Source of the DNA: Haloimpatiens massiliensis
GTDB lineage: Bacteria; Bacillota; Clostridia; Clostridiales; Clostridiaceae
Direction: 5' to 3'
DNA length: 64,000 nt
NCBI RefSeq assembly: GCF_900184255.1
Contig: NZ_LT854640.1
Location: 1,696,156 to 1,760,155 of the forward strand
Made by a program: the position numbers and the translations under genes. Positions 51,101 through 61,017 of this stretch are shown piece by piece. The notes beneath the pieces are model-generated. The model had not been told where the DNA came from and did no database searches. It saw only the letters and a program-made list of their open reading frames with translations. Position 1 is the first letter of the stretch. Each line of letters opens with the position of its first letter.

Positions 51101-52435
51101 TTATTTTTCTATTTTAAATTTTTTAATCTTATACTGCAAAGTTTGCCTAGGCATTCCTAATGTCCTAGAAGCTTTAGATATATTAAAATCATCTATGATT
51201 AATTGACTTTCTATAAATTCTCTCTCCATAGATTCTAATTTTTCTTTAAGAGTTTTTGGTGACTTTAAATTTTTACTACATCTCTCTAAATCTTTACACC
51301 CTATATAACCGCTATCTTTATAGTTAAAAATCTCTTCCACTAAATATTGAAGCTCCCTAACATTACCTGGCCATTCTAAGTTAATAATGCAATTCAAAGC
51401 ATCTTCTTCTACTCCACTTATATTTTTATTAAATGTATTATTATACTTATTTATAAAATGATATATAAGCAATTTTATATCTTCTCTACGCTCTCTTAAA
51501 GGAGGTATATTTATTCTTATGACATTTAATCTATAATATAAATCTTCTCTAAGCTTCCCTTCTTTTATTATTTTTTCTGGCTTTTCATTTAGAGAAGCTA
51601 TAACTCTAACATCTAAAGGTATTTCTTCTTGTCCACCAACTTTCCTTATTACCCCTTCTTGAAGAAATCTCAAGAGCTTACCTTGAAATTCTATTGGCAT
51701 AGAATTTAATTCATCTAAATATAGTGTACCCCTATGGGATAGCTCCAAAATCCCCTTCTGATTTTGAGATCCTGTAAAACTTCCCTTAACTGTTCCAAAC
51801 ATAGTACTCTCAAATAGGTTTTCTGGTATGGCAGCACAATTTTCAGCTATAAAAGGATTATTTTTTCTTTCAGATTCATTATGAATAGCTTGTACAAAAA
51901 GTTCTTTTCCAACACCTGTTTCACCATATATAAGTACCGGTGATGAAGATAGAGAAGCCTTATATGCTTTATTCTTTTGTTCTAGTATTCCCTTACTCAT
52001 ACCAACTATATCTATAAAACTATACATATCATGTTTACTTTTTTCTTTGAACCATTTTGTATTATTTTCTTTTTCAAATTTTATATTTTGTTCCATATAA
52101 TCGAAGTAAATTATATTTATAATTCCTTGTATTTTTTTATTACAAAATATAGGATAAGAAGAATTCACATTAATGAATTCTTCTCCTTTATAATTAACAT
52201 ATTTATCTTTTCTATATATAAATTGTGTTTTATCCTTCAAAGACTTAGTGATTCCCGAAGATTCTCTCATTAAATTAGGATACACCTGAAGTATACTTTT
52301 ATCTTTATAACTTTTACCTATATTATGTTTTTTTTCCAAAGAAGAATTTATAAATAGTATTTGCAAATTATTATCTACTACTATAATTCCTTCTTTAAGC
52401 CCCTCCAAAAACATAAATAAAGATTCATCTAACAT
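51101..52435 (-). CDS. Sigma-54-dependent transcriptional activator with PAS sensor
   Basis: 444 residues from the ATG at 52435 (AAAGGG upstream); a TTG at 52456 has no ribosome site. Residues about 5-110 are a PAS domain (EGIIVVDNNLQILFINSS), residues about 140-365 an AAA+ domain (Walker A GETGVGKELFVQA, Walker B GTLYLDELNSM), and residues about 400-444 a Fis-type HTH (ISKASRTLGMPRQTLQYKIK). The sigma-54 contact loop reads GSFTGS instead of GAFTGA. It should activate a -24/-12 promoter in response to a metabolite; the RocR/BkdR group is similar. The target is not evident here. Confidence 0.9.
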   Translation of the reverse strand: MLDESLFMFLEGLKEGIIVVDNNLQILFINSSLEKKHNIGKSYKDKSILQVYPNLMRESSGITKSLKDKTQFIYRKDKYVNYKGEEFINVNSSYPIFCNKKIQGIINIIYFDYMEQNIKFEKENNTKWFKEKSKHDMYSFIDIVGMSKGILEQKNKAYKASLSSSPVLIYGETGVGKELFVQAIHNESERKNNPFIAENCAAIPENLFESTMFGTVKGSFTGSQNQKGILELSHRGTLYLDELNSMPIEFQGKLLRFLQEGVIRKVGGQEEIPLDVRVIASLNEKPEKIIKEGKLREDLYYRLNVIRINIPPLRERREDIKLLIYHFINKYNNTFNKNISGVEEDALNCIINLEWPGNVRELQYLVEEIFNYKDSGYIGCKDLERCSKNLKSPKTLKEKLESMEREFIESQLIIDDFNISKASRTLGMPRQTLQYKIKKFKIEK

Positions 52436-52456
52436 ACTCTTCAACCCTTTACTCAA

Positions 52457-52873
52457 TTACTGAGTGTTTATTTTTATTTCTAGCAAGGTATTTTGAATAG
52501 CATCTCCTAGTGTTCCTAAATTATAATCCACCAATATGTGTCCACCATCTTCGTTCATATCTATATCTAGTTTATTAGTTTCTAATTCTAACTGAAGCAT
52601 ACCATATGGAGTATTATATAAAATAACATCTTTTAATTTATCTTTAAAATTCATCTTAGTACTAGTAGTTCCCATTCTTATAAGCGATACCTTTTCAGAA
52701 GAGATTTTTAATGTAGTGGTAGTACCTTCCATGCCAGATATTTCTGTTTCATCATAAACTGCATAGAATGAATCTCCTTTCTGATAAAACTTTCCTGGAG
52801 TAACAACTTCTATTTTATCCTGCTCTTCCCCTTTTATTTTACTAGTAACTGAAATAATGGCTTTCTTGTTCAT
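52457..52873 (-). CDS. DUF1934 family protein (YwiB-like)
   Basis: 138 residues, no signal peptide. GKFYQKGDSFYAVYDETEIS and the C-terminal LVDYNLGTLGDAIQNTLLEIKI are typical of DUF1934, a lipocalin-like beta-barrel family with unknown function. The sigma-54 activator gene follows immediately. GAGAGTG lies upstream of the ATG. Confidence 0.8.
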   Translation of the reverse strand: MNKKAIISVTSKIKGEEQDKIEVVTPGKFYQKGDSFYAVYDETEISGMEGTTTTLKISSEKVSLIRMGTTSTKMNFKDKLKDVILYNTPYGMLQLELETNKLDIDMNEDGGHILVDYNLGTLGDAIQNTLLEIKINTQ

Positions 52874-52890
52874 ATAATCACTCTCATTTC

Positions 52891-53874
52891 TTACTTTATC
52901 ATATATTTTTCCAGTTCTTCCTCCGTAGCAGAAGCAACCTCTATAAAATTATTAGACGGATGTTTATATTTGCCATATCTTATTACTAACTTTTCTTCAT
53001 CTTTTCCCTTAGAATATCTAGCTGTAACCTTGGCTGCAAAAATAATATCTTCCTCTTCAGCTTCTCCAATTAAAATAACCATGGAACCTTTGAAATCTTT
53101 AGCAAGAAATATCACATCTTCCTCTGTTAATAACTTTTTTAGCATTTCTCCTTCTTCTGCAGTCCTAGTAGAAATTATCTTAGCATTAGGAGTTACTCTA
53201 AAATGTCTCCCTATTTTTAATAATTCTAATTGTCTATTATCCGGATTCTGATTTTCTTCTAAAAGTTCCTTTAATCTTATAGAATAATTAGGCTCTGTTA
53301 ATTTACATCCTCCTGCTGGTGATGGATAATCTTTTATACCCCATTTTTTAGCAAGCTCCATTTGTTCTTTTCTTCCTCTACCACTTATACCTAAAAGTTT
53401 TTCCCTATCAACTAATCCATCTACCTCCATCTGAGTTGGAGGTAATATTTTAGCCGAAAGAGGTCTCAATATTTTATCTGCAAATCCTGATTCTTTTTTT
53501 ACTATATTTAAAGAAGATTTATTTTGAGACATAGGTCTTTGGTTTAAAACTTCTCCTGTTATTATAAAGTCCCCTTGTAGTTCATCTAACATTTTTCCTG
53601 CATAATTCATCATCAAAGCATGACAATCAATGCAAGGATTCATATTTTTACCATGACCATGTTTAGGATTTTTAACTATTTTAAAATGCTCCTTTGAGAA
53701 ATCTATCACTTTTAAAGGAATATCTATCTGTTTAGTCATCCTAACAGCATTTTCTTCATTAAAAAAATGGGATTTAAAGCAAATTCCTATTACCTCTATT
53801 CCCTGTTCCTTAACTAATTTAGCAGCTAATATACTATCTAATCCTCCTGATATTAAGGCAAGCGCTCTTGTCAT
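52891..53874 (-). CDS. PP-loop ATP pyrophosphatase, ThiI/MnmA-like tRNA thiolation protein
   Basis: 327 residues. ALALISGGLDSILAAKLV is a PP-loop for adenylation, NMNPCIDCHALMM and SPAGGCKLTEP carry cysteines expected in thiolation, and LNQRPMSQNKSSL is a conserved block. It resembles the catalytic domain of ThiI/MnmA enzymes without the THUMP or MnmA C-terminal domains; a separate C-terminal region of about 130 residues ends KYKHPSNNFIEV. The substrate is unknown. GAGGTTG precedes the ATG. Adjacent to ddl and DUF1934. Confidence 0.82.
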   Translation of the reverse strand: MTRALALISGGLDSILAAKLVKEQGIEVIGICFKSHFFNEENAVRMTKQIDIPLKVIDFSKEHFKIVKNPKHGHGKNMNPCIDCHALMMNYAGKMLDELQGDFIITGEVLNQRPMSQNKSSLNIVKKESGFADKILRPLSAKILPPTQMEVDGLVDREKLLGISGRGRKEQMELAKKWGIKDYPSPAGGCKLTEPNYSIRLKELLEENQNPDNRQLELLKIGRHFRVTPNAKIISTRTAEEGEMLKKLLTEEDVIFLAKDFKGSMVILIGEAEEEDIIFAAKVTARYSKGKDEEKLVIRYGKYKHPSNNFIEVASATEEELEKYMIK

Positions 53875-53901
53875 AAAATCAACCTCACAATTCTTTATTT
53901 T

Positions 53902-54933
53902 CTAATTATTATTCCTATCTATAGCTAATTCTATAAGGTCAGTTATCAAATTGCTATAATTTCTTCCGTCACTTTCCCACATCTTAGGATACATACTTAT
54001 ACTAGTAAACCCTGGAATAGTATTAACTTCATTAAGATATACCTCATTTGTTTCCTTATCTACTAAAAAGTCCACCCTAGCCATTCCAGCACAATCTAAC
54101 ATTTTATATATATCCACAGCTGTATTTTTAATTTTTTCTAATTCTTGTCCATTAAAATTAGCAGGTATTAATAGCTTAGAACTAGCACTTTTATACTTTG
54201 AGTCATAATCATAAAAATCTCTATCTGGCACTACTTCTCCTGGAGTGGCAGCTATCGGTTCTTCATTTCCTAAAACAGCTACCTCCACTTCCCTAGCATT
54301 TATAGTCTTTTCAACTAATATCTTTCTATCATATTTTAATGCCTCTTCTAAACCTTTTTCCGTTTCCTTTTCGTTATAAGCCTTTGTAATACCCACAGAA
54401 GAACCACTATTAGAAGGTTTTATAAATACAGGGAAATTTAATTTATTCTTTATTTCCTCTATTATACATTCTTTTTTCTTATTAAATTCACCTTTATTTA
54501 CTACTACATAATCCGCTTGTTTAATACCAAAATTCTCTAGTACATATTTTGTATATACCTTATCCATACACACTGCTGAAGACATAACTCCAGGACCAAC
54601 GCATGGTATACCTACAAGCTTGCACATTCCCTGTATAGTTCCATCTTCTCCATATAATCCATGAAGTACAGGAAATACCACATCTACTTCTTTATTAAAT
54701 AAAACTTTATAGCCTTCTGCTTCTTTATTTTCTTCATCCATTTCCCAGTGTCCTTCTGGAATTTTGTTTACATCTCCTGTATACTTAAACCACTTACCAT
54801 CTTTCGTTATACCTATGACACATATTTCAAACCTATCTCTATCTATATTCTTTAAAACAGATGTAGCCGAAACTCTAGAAACTTCGTGTTCCGTAGACTT
54901 TCCACCGAATAGAACTGCAACTCTTATTTTCAT
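53902..54933 (-). CDS. ddl: D-alanine--D-alanine ligase
   Basis: 343 residues. FGGKSTEHEVSRVSATSVL, the ATP-grasp region IKPSNSGSSVGITKAYNE, VDFLVDKETNEVYLNEVNTIPGF are family signatures, and the omega-loop DYDSKYKSASSK with tyrosine indicates D-Ala (not D-lactate) specificity. It joins two D-Ala for the peptidoglycan precursor. AAGGAGAG precedes the ATG. Confidence 0.96.
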   Translation of the reverse strand: MKIRVAVLFGGKSTEHEVSRVSATSVLKNIDRDRFEICVIGITKDGKWFKYTGDVNKIPEGHWEMDEENKEAEGYKVLFNKEVDVVFPVLHGLYGEDGTIQGMCKLVGIPCVGPGVMSSAVCMDKVYTKYVLENFGIKQADYVVVNKGEFNKKKECIIEEIKNKLNFPVFIKPSNSGSSVGITKAYNEKETEKGLEEALKYDRKILVEKTINAREVEVAVLGNEEPIAATPGEVVPDRDFYDYDSKYKSASSKLLIPANFNGQELEKIKNTAVDIYKMLDCAGMARVDFLVDKETNEVYLNEVNTIPGFTSISMYPKMWESDGRNYSNLITDLIELAIDRNNN

Positions 54934-55083
54934 AATTCTCTCTCCTTATTGTATCACATTAATATTTTAAATTATTTCTATTTTAATAATGTTACTAAAT
55001 AATAGTTTAGTTATTTTTTATTACTTTATCAACATTTTTTTAATAAAAAACATTCCTAAGGTTGATTTTATCATAAATAAAAG

Positions 55084-55126
55084 AAGTGTTACACTATGAT
55101 ACAAAGAAAATCATAATGTAACACTT
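55084..55126 (-). terminator. ypeB terminator
   Basis: AAGTGTTACACTATGAT pairs with ATCATAATGTAACACTT around a 9-base loop, immediately after the ypeB stop codon on the minus strand. Confidence 0.85.
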
Positions 55127-55130
55127 TATT

Positions 55131-56498
55131 CTATATTGTAAGTTTTCCATTTGGTGTGTCTATTATTTGTATTATTCTTTTTTCATATCCAGTTAATGCA
55201 TCTATATATACTATAAACTGCTTCTCTCTATAGTTTCCCTTAAACTCATAACATAATGCTTCTTTATTTGTCTCAGTTGGTATAATTGCAAGTCTTGTAG
55301 AATCTATCTTTAACCTTTTACCTACTTTCTTTCTAGCTTCCTCCATACTTATATTGGGTTTAGAAATCTTTCTACTTTCTTCGTGAGATATTAAATATTT
55401 CTCTGACTCTATTCCTATAATTTCACCGTTATCTAAAGCTATTTTTAATTTTATCTGATCAGGATATACTGTCACATCTCCCATTTTATAGACATAATTA
55501 ATTAATGCTGTACTATCATATTTTAATGTGTAGCTAGGTTCCATATGTTTATATCCAGATTTTTCTAAAAACTTTTTACCATACTCTACTGCTTCATTCA
55601 TATTTATTTTCTCTTTTCCTACATTTTTATTATCTAATAAATAAACTATCTTACCACCATTTTTAGCTACTTCACATATAACATTTCTGTTTTTATCTCC
55701 TTTAATATCAGCTTCAAATCTATATGAATCTATTTTAGCTTTACTTTCTTGCCCTTTTAAAGTTATGTTTTGTATTTTGTCCTTACCTATAATATTTGCA
55801 ATATCGCTCTTAGCTTTATCTGCTGAAATCTTTTGCTCTTTATACACTTTAGGTTTTATTTCTATTAAATTATCTGAAAAAGGTCCATCATAAATAAGTG
55901 CAGGATATTGTACTATTTGTTTTTGTATATTACTAAATTTACTAGTAATAGCTTTTTCTCCATCCGATTTTGCTAAAACTCCACTGGTCTTCTTTCTTAT
56001 TTCACCCCATTTAACTTTCCCTTCATTTATGTCATCTACAACTCTTGATAATCGCTGTTCTAATTCATAAGATTGAACTTCTAACAAATCGATAGTTTCA
56101 TAATCCTTATCTGTCAATTCCTTGCCTTCAGAAATATTTTTAGTTAAAGTATAACAAAAATCTCCTACTTGTGATAAAAATTTACTTGTTGTGTCTATAT
56201 CCTGTTGTTGTATTGGCATTGAATGTATTTTATCATTAGCTATAGATGTGTGTCTAAAAATTTCTCCAAAAACCACCATACTCTGCTCTCTAGAACCTAC
56301 TATGCTACTCTTTCCTAAATTTGTTCTTATATTTTGTACAGAGTTTATTAACTGATACATATTTTTACTATATTCTCCTTGGAGATAGTTTCTATAATCT
56401 GTTCTTTCAAGAGTCATTAATATAGCAAAGGTTGTTGAAAAAACAACTATAAATGTACTTATAATAGTATATATTATTCTTTTTTTGGTACTCTTCAT
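55131..56498 (-). CDS. ypeB: Spore germination protein YpeB
   Basis: 455 residues. One N-terminal transmembrane segment (about residues 7-28) is followed by a helical region and C-terminal PepSY-type domains (for example SMEEARKKVGKRLKI and the end CYEFKGNYREKQFIVYID). YpeB stabilises the cortex-lytic enzyme SleB in the spore inner membrane. Here no sleB gene follows or precedes. GGAAGGGAG precedes the ATG. Confidence 0.9.
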   Translation of the reverse strand: MKSTKKRIIYTIISTFIVVFSTTFAILMTLERTDYRNYLQGEYSKNMYQLINSVQNIRTNLGKSSIVGSREQSMVVFGEIFRHTSIANDKIHSMPIQQQDIDTTSKFLSQVGDFCYTLTKNISEGKELTDKDYETIDLLEVQSYELEQRLSRVVDDINEGKVKWGEIRKKTSGVLAKSDGEKAITSKFSNIQKQIVQYPALIYDGPFSDNLIEIKPKVYKEQKISADKAKSDIANIIGKDKIQNITLKGQESKAKIDSYRFEADIKGDKNRNVICEVAKNGGKIVYLLDNKNVGKEKINMNEAVEYGKKFLEKSGYKHMEPSYTLKYDSTALINYVYKMGDVTVYPDQIKLKIALDNGEIIGIESEKYLISHEESRKISKPNISMEEARKKVGKRLKIDSTRLAIIPTETNKEALCYEFKGNYREKQFIVYIDALTGYEKRIIQIIDTPNGKLTI

Positions 56499-56661
56499 AA
56501 TTTTATTTTCTCCCTTCCTTAATGTTCCTATTTAATGCAAGGATTTTTCCACTTAGAATTATTTTCCCTCAAGAATCCCTCTATTATACACATATTCTAG
56601 TATTTCAGATAAGTACTTCTATAATCTCCATACTGCTTTATCTATATAAGTCTTCTTTTCC

Positions 56662-56690
56662 TTGTAAAAAAACAAAAAAAAGGGTATACT
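56662..56690 (+). promoter_or_regulatory. Glycosyltransferase gene promoter
   Basis: TTGTAA (56662-56667) and TATACT (56685-56690) with a 17-bp spacer on the plus strand, about 115 bp ahead of the gene. Confidence 0.6.
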
Positions 56691-56804
56691 AATTTCAGTA
56701 TTAATTGTCCATAAAATATAATATTAGGTTAGTTAAAACAATAAAACTACTTATTCAGTATATAAAAATATATTGAAATAATTGTACATAGAAGGTGAAT
56801 TGAA

Positions 56805-57938
56805 ATGAACGTATTAATACTAGCTGTTTCTGCTGGAGGCGGTCATATAAAGGCTGCTGAGGCAATAAAAAGCTACATACTTTTAAATGAGGAAAATTCA
56901 AAAGTAGAAATTCTGGACACTTTAAAATATATAAATCCAATTTTAGATAAATTAGTAATAGGTGGATACATTAAGGCCATAAAAAAATCTCCTTCACTAT
57001 ATGGTAAACTATATAACTATAACTACTATCAAATGGATAATACATTAGCCTCGGTTAGTAATAAAATAAATGAAATAATGGCATATAGATTATTACCTTT
57101 AATAGAAGATTTTGCACCTGATATAATTATATCCACACATCCTTTTCCTAATGAGATGCTTTCTATTTTAAATTCTAATTCAAAATTAAAGACGCCTACT
57201 CTGTCTATAATCACAGACTATGCTTGCCATAGTTTTTGGGTATATCCAGGTATAGATGCTTATATAATCTCAAATAAAGAGATGATAAATGAAATGATTT
57301 TAAATGGTATAAATAGAAATATAATTTTTAATTATGGAATACCTGTACTTCCAAAATTTTTAAAGCCTTGTAAAAAAGAGGTTGTTTTTAGTGACTTAGA
57401 ATTAGATACAAATAAAACCACTATTTTAATAATGGGTGGAAGTTTAGGTATCGGAAAGATATATGATCTATACTCAGAATTATGTAGCATAGAACATCCT
57501 TTTCAAATTATAGTAATTACCGGTAGCAATAAAAAACTGTATAAAGAACTATCTGATTTAAGTAAAAACACACAAAAAATCACAAAAATTATAGGCTACA
57601 CTGACAAAGTAAACAGCTATATGCAGTGCTGTGATCTTCTAATAACAAAACCTGGTGGAATAACCATAACGGAAGCCTTAGCTTCCGGAACTCCTATGGC
57701 ATTATTTTCTCCTATACCTGGTCAAGAGGAGAGAAATACAAATTTTTTAGTTAGCAATGGATTAGCCATAAATTTAGAAGATTTTAATAGCTATAAGGAT
57801 GGTTTTGAAAATCTTTTTAATTCAGAAGATAAACTTTCCATAATTAAAGATAATTGCAGTAAATTTTATAATAAAAACTGCGGTAATGATATATATAATT
57901 TAATAAAAAAAATCATTGCTAACGCAATGACTTTATAA
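56805..57938 (+). CDS. MGDG synthase/UgtP-family glycosyltransferase
   Basis: 377 residues, GT28 fold. The N-terminal ILAVSAGGGHIKAAEAIKSY and the C-terminal donor-binding LLITKPGGITITEALASGTP and PGQEERNTNFL match the processive diacylglycerol glucosyltransferase/MGDG synthase family, so it likely transfers a sugar from UDP-sugar to diacylglycerol at the membrane (glycolipid or lipoteichoic anchor). GAAGGTGA precedes the ATG. Its 3' end overlaps the convergent spoIIR gene by 20 bp. Confidence 0.83.
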   Translation: MNVLILAVSAGGGHIKAAEAIKSYILLNEENSKVEILDTLKYINPILDKLVIGGYIKAIKKSPSLYGKLYNYNYYQMDNTLASVSNKINEIMAYRLLPLIEDFAPDIIISTHPFPNEMLSILNSNSKLKTPTLSIITDYACHSFWVYPGIDAYIISNKEMINEMILNGINRNIIFNYGIPVLPKFLKPCKKEVVFSDLELDTNKTTILIMGGSLGIGKIYDLYSELCSIEHPFQIIVITGSNKKLYKELSDLSKNTQKITKIIGYTDKVNSYMQCCDLLITKPGGITITEALASGTPMALFSPIPGQEERNTNFLVSNGLAINLEDFNSYKDGFENLFNSEDKLSIIKDNCSKFYNKNCGNDIYNLIKKIIANAMTL

Positions 57939-58533
57939 GATCTAAAATTTTAAATTTTAATACAACCTTTTCATTACATGTGTTATCTATGGACTTGTAT
58001 TCATCTTTAGATAACACCTTTTTCATTTCCCTTTCCGTATCTTTATATGAAACTTCACCTTTAGTTACATCTACAAAACATAGTGGTGGAAACATGACAC
58101 ACCACCAATTTCTACCCTCACCTTTTCCTATAAGTATTCTATAGGCCTCATAATTTCCCGAAGGTAACGTTATGTTTCCATAGGTTTTAATGGGAAAGTT
58201 TTCTCTTCCAAAAGTACTACTAACTTTATAGTTATATCCATCTTCTTTTATAATTTTTTCTGCTATTTTAATTATATTTTTATCATTCTCTTTTATTATA
58301 TTTCTAGATTCCTCAATACTTTTAGAATTTTTAAGTTTAGGTTGTATGTATTTTATAACTTCATCCTTTACCTTTAATTTAAGATTCTGATCCACTTCAT
58401 TATCACTATTTGCTATAACATGAAATCTTATTAATTTATTAGATATATCCTTTTGTTTTATTTCTTTAGCCTTTATATTAGTGGCTCCAAATATAAATGT
58501 AAAAATGCATAATACTATAAATAATTTTTTCAT
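57919..58533 (-). CDS. spoIIR: Stage II sporulation protein R
   Basis: 204 residues with an N-terminal signal peptide (KKLFIVLCIFTFIFGATNIKA). LIRFHVIANSDNEVDQNLK, GEGRNWWCVMFPPLCF are SpoIIR signatures. The secreted forespore protein triggers SpoIIGA processing of pro-sigma-E in the mother cell. GGGGGGATAGG precedes the ATG. Confidence 0.95.
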   Translation of the reverse strand: MKKLFIVLCIFTFIFGATNIKAKEIKQKDISNKLIRFHVIANSDNEVDQNLKLKVKDEVIKYIQPKLKNSKSIEESRNIIKENDKNIIKIAEKIIKEDGYNYKVSSTFGRENFPIKTYGNITLPSGNYEAYRILIGKGEGRNWWCVMFPPLCFVDVTKGEVSYKDTEREMKKVLSKDEYKSIDNTCNEKVVLKFKILDLIKSLR

Positions 58534-58716
58534 ATCCTATCCCCCCATAAGTACTATATTAGCTCTTATAATCTATTAAGCATTATATCCATTTTTTACA
58601 TTTATATACACGTTGTACTTTTACTTATTTATTCTCATGGACTTGCTGTAATACTCCTATCTTCTATCAAAATGAGAGATAAAAGTAGCTCCTCACTTAA
58701 ATAATTTTTTTAAATT

Positions 58717-59895
58717 TTACTTAATTACACCTATTCTTCTTATGTCACTCTCTATATTTACATTTATTATAGAATTTACATATTCTTCATCCCAATTTTT
58801 TTCTATCTCCTTAAACACTTCAGGATGATATTTCTTAACATATTCTTTCAATCCAATGAAATCACCTTTATACTTTTCTTTTGAAACCTGTATAAACCTC
58901 TCACATTGGTCTTTTATTGTTTTATCAAATCCCTTTTCTATATTATCCATCTCTTCTTGGGATAATAAATTCATATCTAGTCCATGGCTATTCATTCTTC
59001 CTTCTAACTTTATATCTATATTAAACACCATTTTACCATTTTTTCTGCCAAACTTTATTTTTCTCTCACTACCATTTATAATATAATCTACAGGATGTTT
59101 TTTGTAGATAATTACTCGCTTACCTCCCTTCATTTTTCCTTTCGATATTTGCATAGTACTTATATCTTCTTCGTTTAATTCCCCTATAATGACATAGTCT
59201 TTTACTATAGCAACCTTATTCATTTCTATTTCTTTATTAGTTGTATCCATACTCATCATAGGAATAATGACGCTACCATTTTCACTTAAGGATAATAAAA
59301 ATTCATTTAAAGTTAATTCTTGTATAACATTATTCCTCTGATTGTTATCAATTAATCCCGTTACATAAGTTTCTATATTTTTTTCTATAGGAGGTTTAAA
59401 TTTTATGTAATCTTCCGCTCGCCCATCACATACTAAAACATAAATATTCCTACTAAGTGATGGATGTCTTTCTATATAATCTACTATTTCCTTGACAGTA
59501 TCCTTATACTGAAAAATTTCATTACCAAGCATCAAAAGTTTTGTATGACCCATATAAAGTGCCCTACTACTTTTAGTTGTAGCTTTATTATTAGCTGACG
59601 ACAAAGAATATGCATCCACAGCTATACTTTCTGTTTCTGCTGTAGATTCCTTTATCTTCTTTAAATCTGGAAAAGAATAGGTAACTCTTAATCTTTTCAT
59701 ATCTTCCTCTAAAGTTGGAAATTGTAATTCTGATGACTTTATAATCCCTTCTTTCTTTATATCTTTACCAGCATCCACTCCCAATCCAACCACAAATATC
59801 TTTCTATCTATTTCAACTTTATCCCAGCATCCACTCATGAAAATACAGCACAATGATATAATTATACTAATAATAATTTTTTTTCTCTTTTTCAT
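58717..59895 (-). CDS. Ger(x)C family germinant receptor lipoprotein (C subunit)
   Basis: 392 residues. A lipobox MSGC (Cys about residue 23) follows a hydrophobic signal sequence, so the mature protein is lipid-anchored at the spore inner membrane. DRKIFVVGLGVD and EKYKGDFIGLKEYVKKYHP fit the GerAC family. Its start overlaps the B-subunit stop by 4 bp, so translation is coupled. Third subunit of an A-B-C receptor. Confidence 0.94.
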   Translation of the reverse strand: MKKRKKIIISIIISLCCIFMSGCWDKVEIDRKIFVVGLGVDAGKDIKKEGIIKSSELQFPTLEEDMKRLRVTYSFPDLKKIKESTAETESIAVDAYSLSSANNKATTKSSRALYMGHTKLLMLGNEIFQYKDTVKEIVDYIERHPSLSRNIYVLVCDGRAEDYIKFKPPIEKNIETYVTGLIDNNQRNNVIQELTLNEFLLSLSENGSVIIPMMSMDTTNKEIEMNKVAIVKDYVIIGELNEEDISTMQISKGKMKGGKRVIIYKKHPVDYIINGSERKIKFGRKNGKMVFNIDIKLEGRMNSHGLDMNLLSQEEMDNIEKGFDKTIKDQCERFIQVSKEKYKGDFIGLKEYVKKYHPEVFKEIEKNWDEEYVNSIINVNIESDIRRIGVIK

Positions 59896-60986
59896 CTTTT
59901 ACCCCTTCTTTTTATTATAGAAATAGTTCCTAATAAAAATATTAATATTGCTACAGTAAAAATAGGTGCTAAAATTGAAATTTTTTCATATATACTATAT
60001 ACTTGTGCTAAGTTTTCTGGGTACATTGCAAAAATATATATAAAAGGTGTAATAAGCACAGAGGATAATTTTATATCCTCTAATTTAAATACACTCTTTA
60101 CTACCACAGAAGAAAATAAATATAAGTTAACAAATGTAGTTACATAAAGGAGAATCCAAAATATCATAACAACGCCTTCCCATTGTTCAATAAAATATCC
60201 TGGAATACTTATGGATTTAATCATAGTAATAGTAGGCCATATTAACAACTTAGTCTGTTCTACTCCTAAAACAGAAATTGATACTATAGAAGTAATAGCA
60301 TAAGAAACAACTACATAAAAAATACTCCAAAACATAACTTTAGGTATCTTGTTTTTTCTTTCCACATGTGGTATAGCTAAGTAACATATTTCAAATCCTT
60401 CAAAAGCAAAAGTAGTAAGTGTTATTGATTTTATATATTGAAAAGGAGTATTTTGAAATACTGGAAGTAAATTCGTATAATCTCCCTGCGCAGCTAGTAT
60501 AATAATAACAATTGTCATAGGTAAAAATATTATTGGTAAAAGTAACTCATTCAATTTAATTAAATTTTTAAAACCACCTCTTATTACTATAGTGCCAATT
60601 AATATCATTATTACAACAATAAATTCCGTTGGAGTTTTTTCTAGTAAATACATTTTTATAACTTCCGAAAAAATTCTCATTCCTACAGCTACAATAGCAA
60701 TATTAATGAAAACAAATACAATTCCTACTACTTTTCCTATATAAACTCCAAAATTATCTTTTATTATATATATAAAATCTTTAAATCCATTAATCTCTTG
60801 AACTTTATAAATAGCATAAAGCAAAAAATATACTATAGCTCCTGAAATTATAGTTACAATCCATCCATCGTTACCTACTGAATCAGCTACACCTGAAGGA
60901 TAGGAAAAAATACCCACACCTATTATAGTCACAACTATGGTAGCAAAAAGTTGATACTCACTAATAAAATTATCTTTTTTATTCAT
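59892..60986 (-). CDS. GerAB/ArcD family germination transporter (B subunit)
   Basis: 364 residues from the ATG at 60986, preceded by TAGGAG; an upstream in-frame start at 61007 is less likely. Ten transmembrane segments of the APC-like spore permease fold (ISEYQLFATIVVTIIGVGIF at the N terminus, FEGFEICYLAIPHVERKNK in the centre). The B subunit binds or gates germinants such as amino acids. It lies between the A and C subunit genes. Confidence 0.95.
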   Translation of the reverse strand: MNKKDNFISEYQLFATIVVTIIGVGIFSYPSGVADSVGNDGWIVTIISGAIVYFLLYAIYKVQEINGFKDFIYIIKDNFGVYIGKVVGIVFVFINIAIVAVGMRIFSEVIKMYLLEKTPTEFIVVIMILIGTIVIRGGFKNLIKLNELLLPIIFLPMTIVIIILAAQGDYTNLLPVFQNTPFQYIKSITLTTFAFEGFEICYLAIPHVERKNKIPKVMFWSIFYVVVSYAITSIVSISVLGVEQTKLLIWPTITMIKSISIPGYFIEQWEGVVMIFWILLYVTTFVNLYLFSSVVVKSVFKLEDIKLSSVLITPFIYIFAMYPENLAQVYSIYEKISILAPIFTVAILIFLLGTISIIKRRGKR

Positions 60987-61017
60987 AATACTCCTAGCAA
61001 GGTTCACCTTCTTTCAT

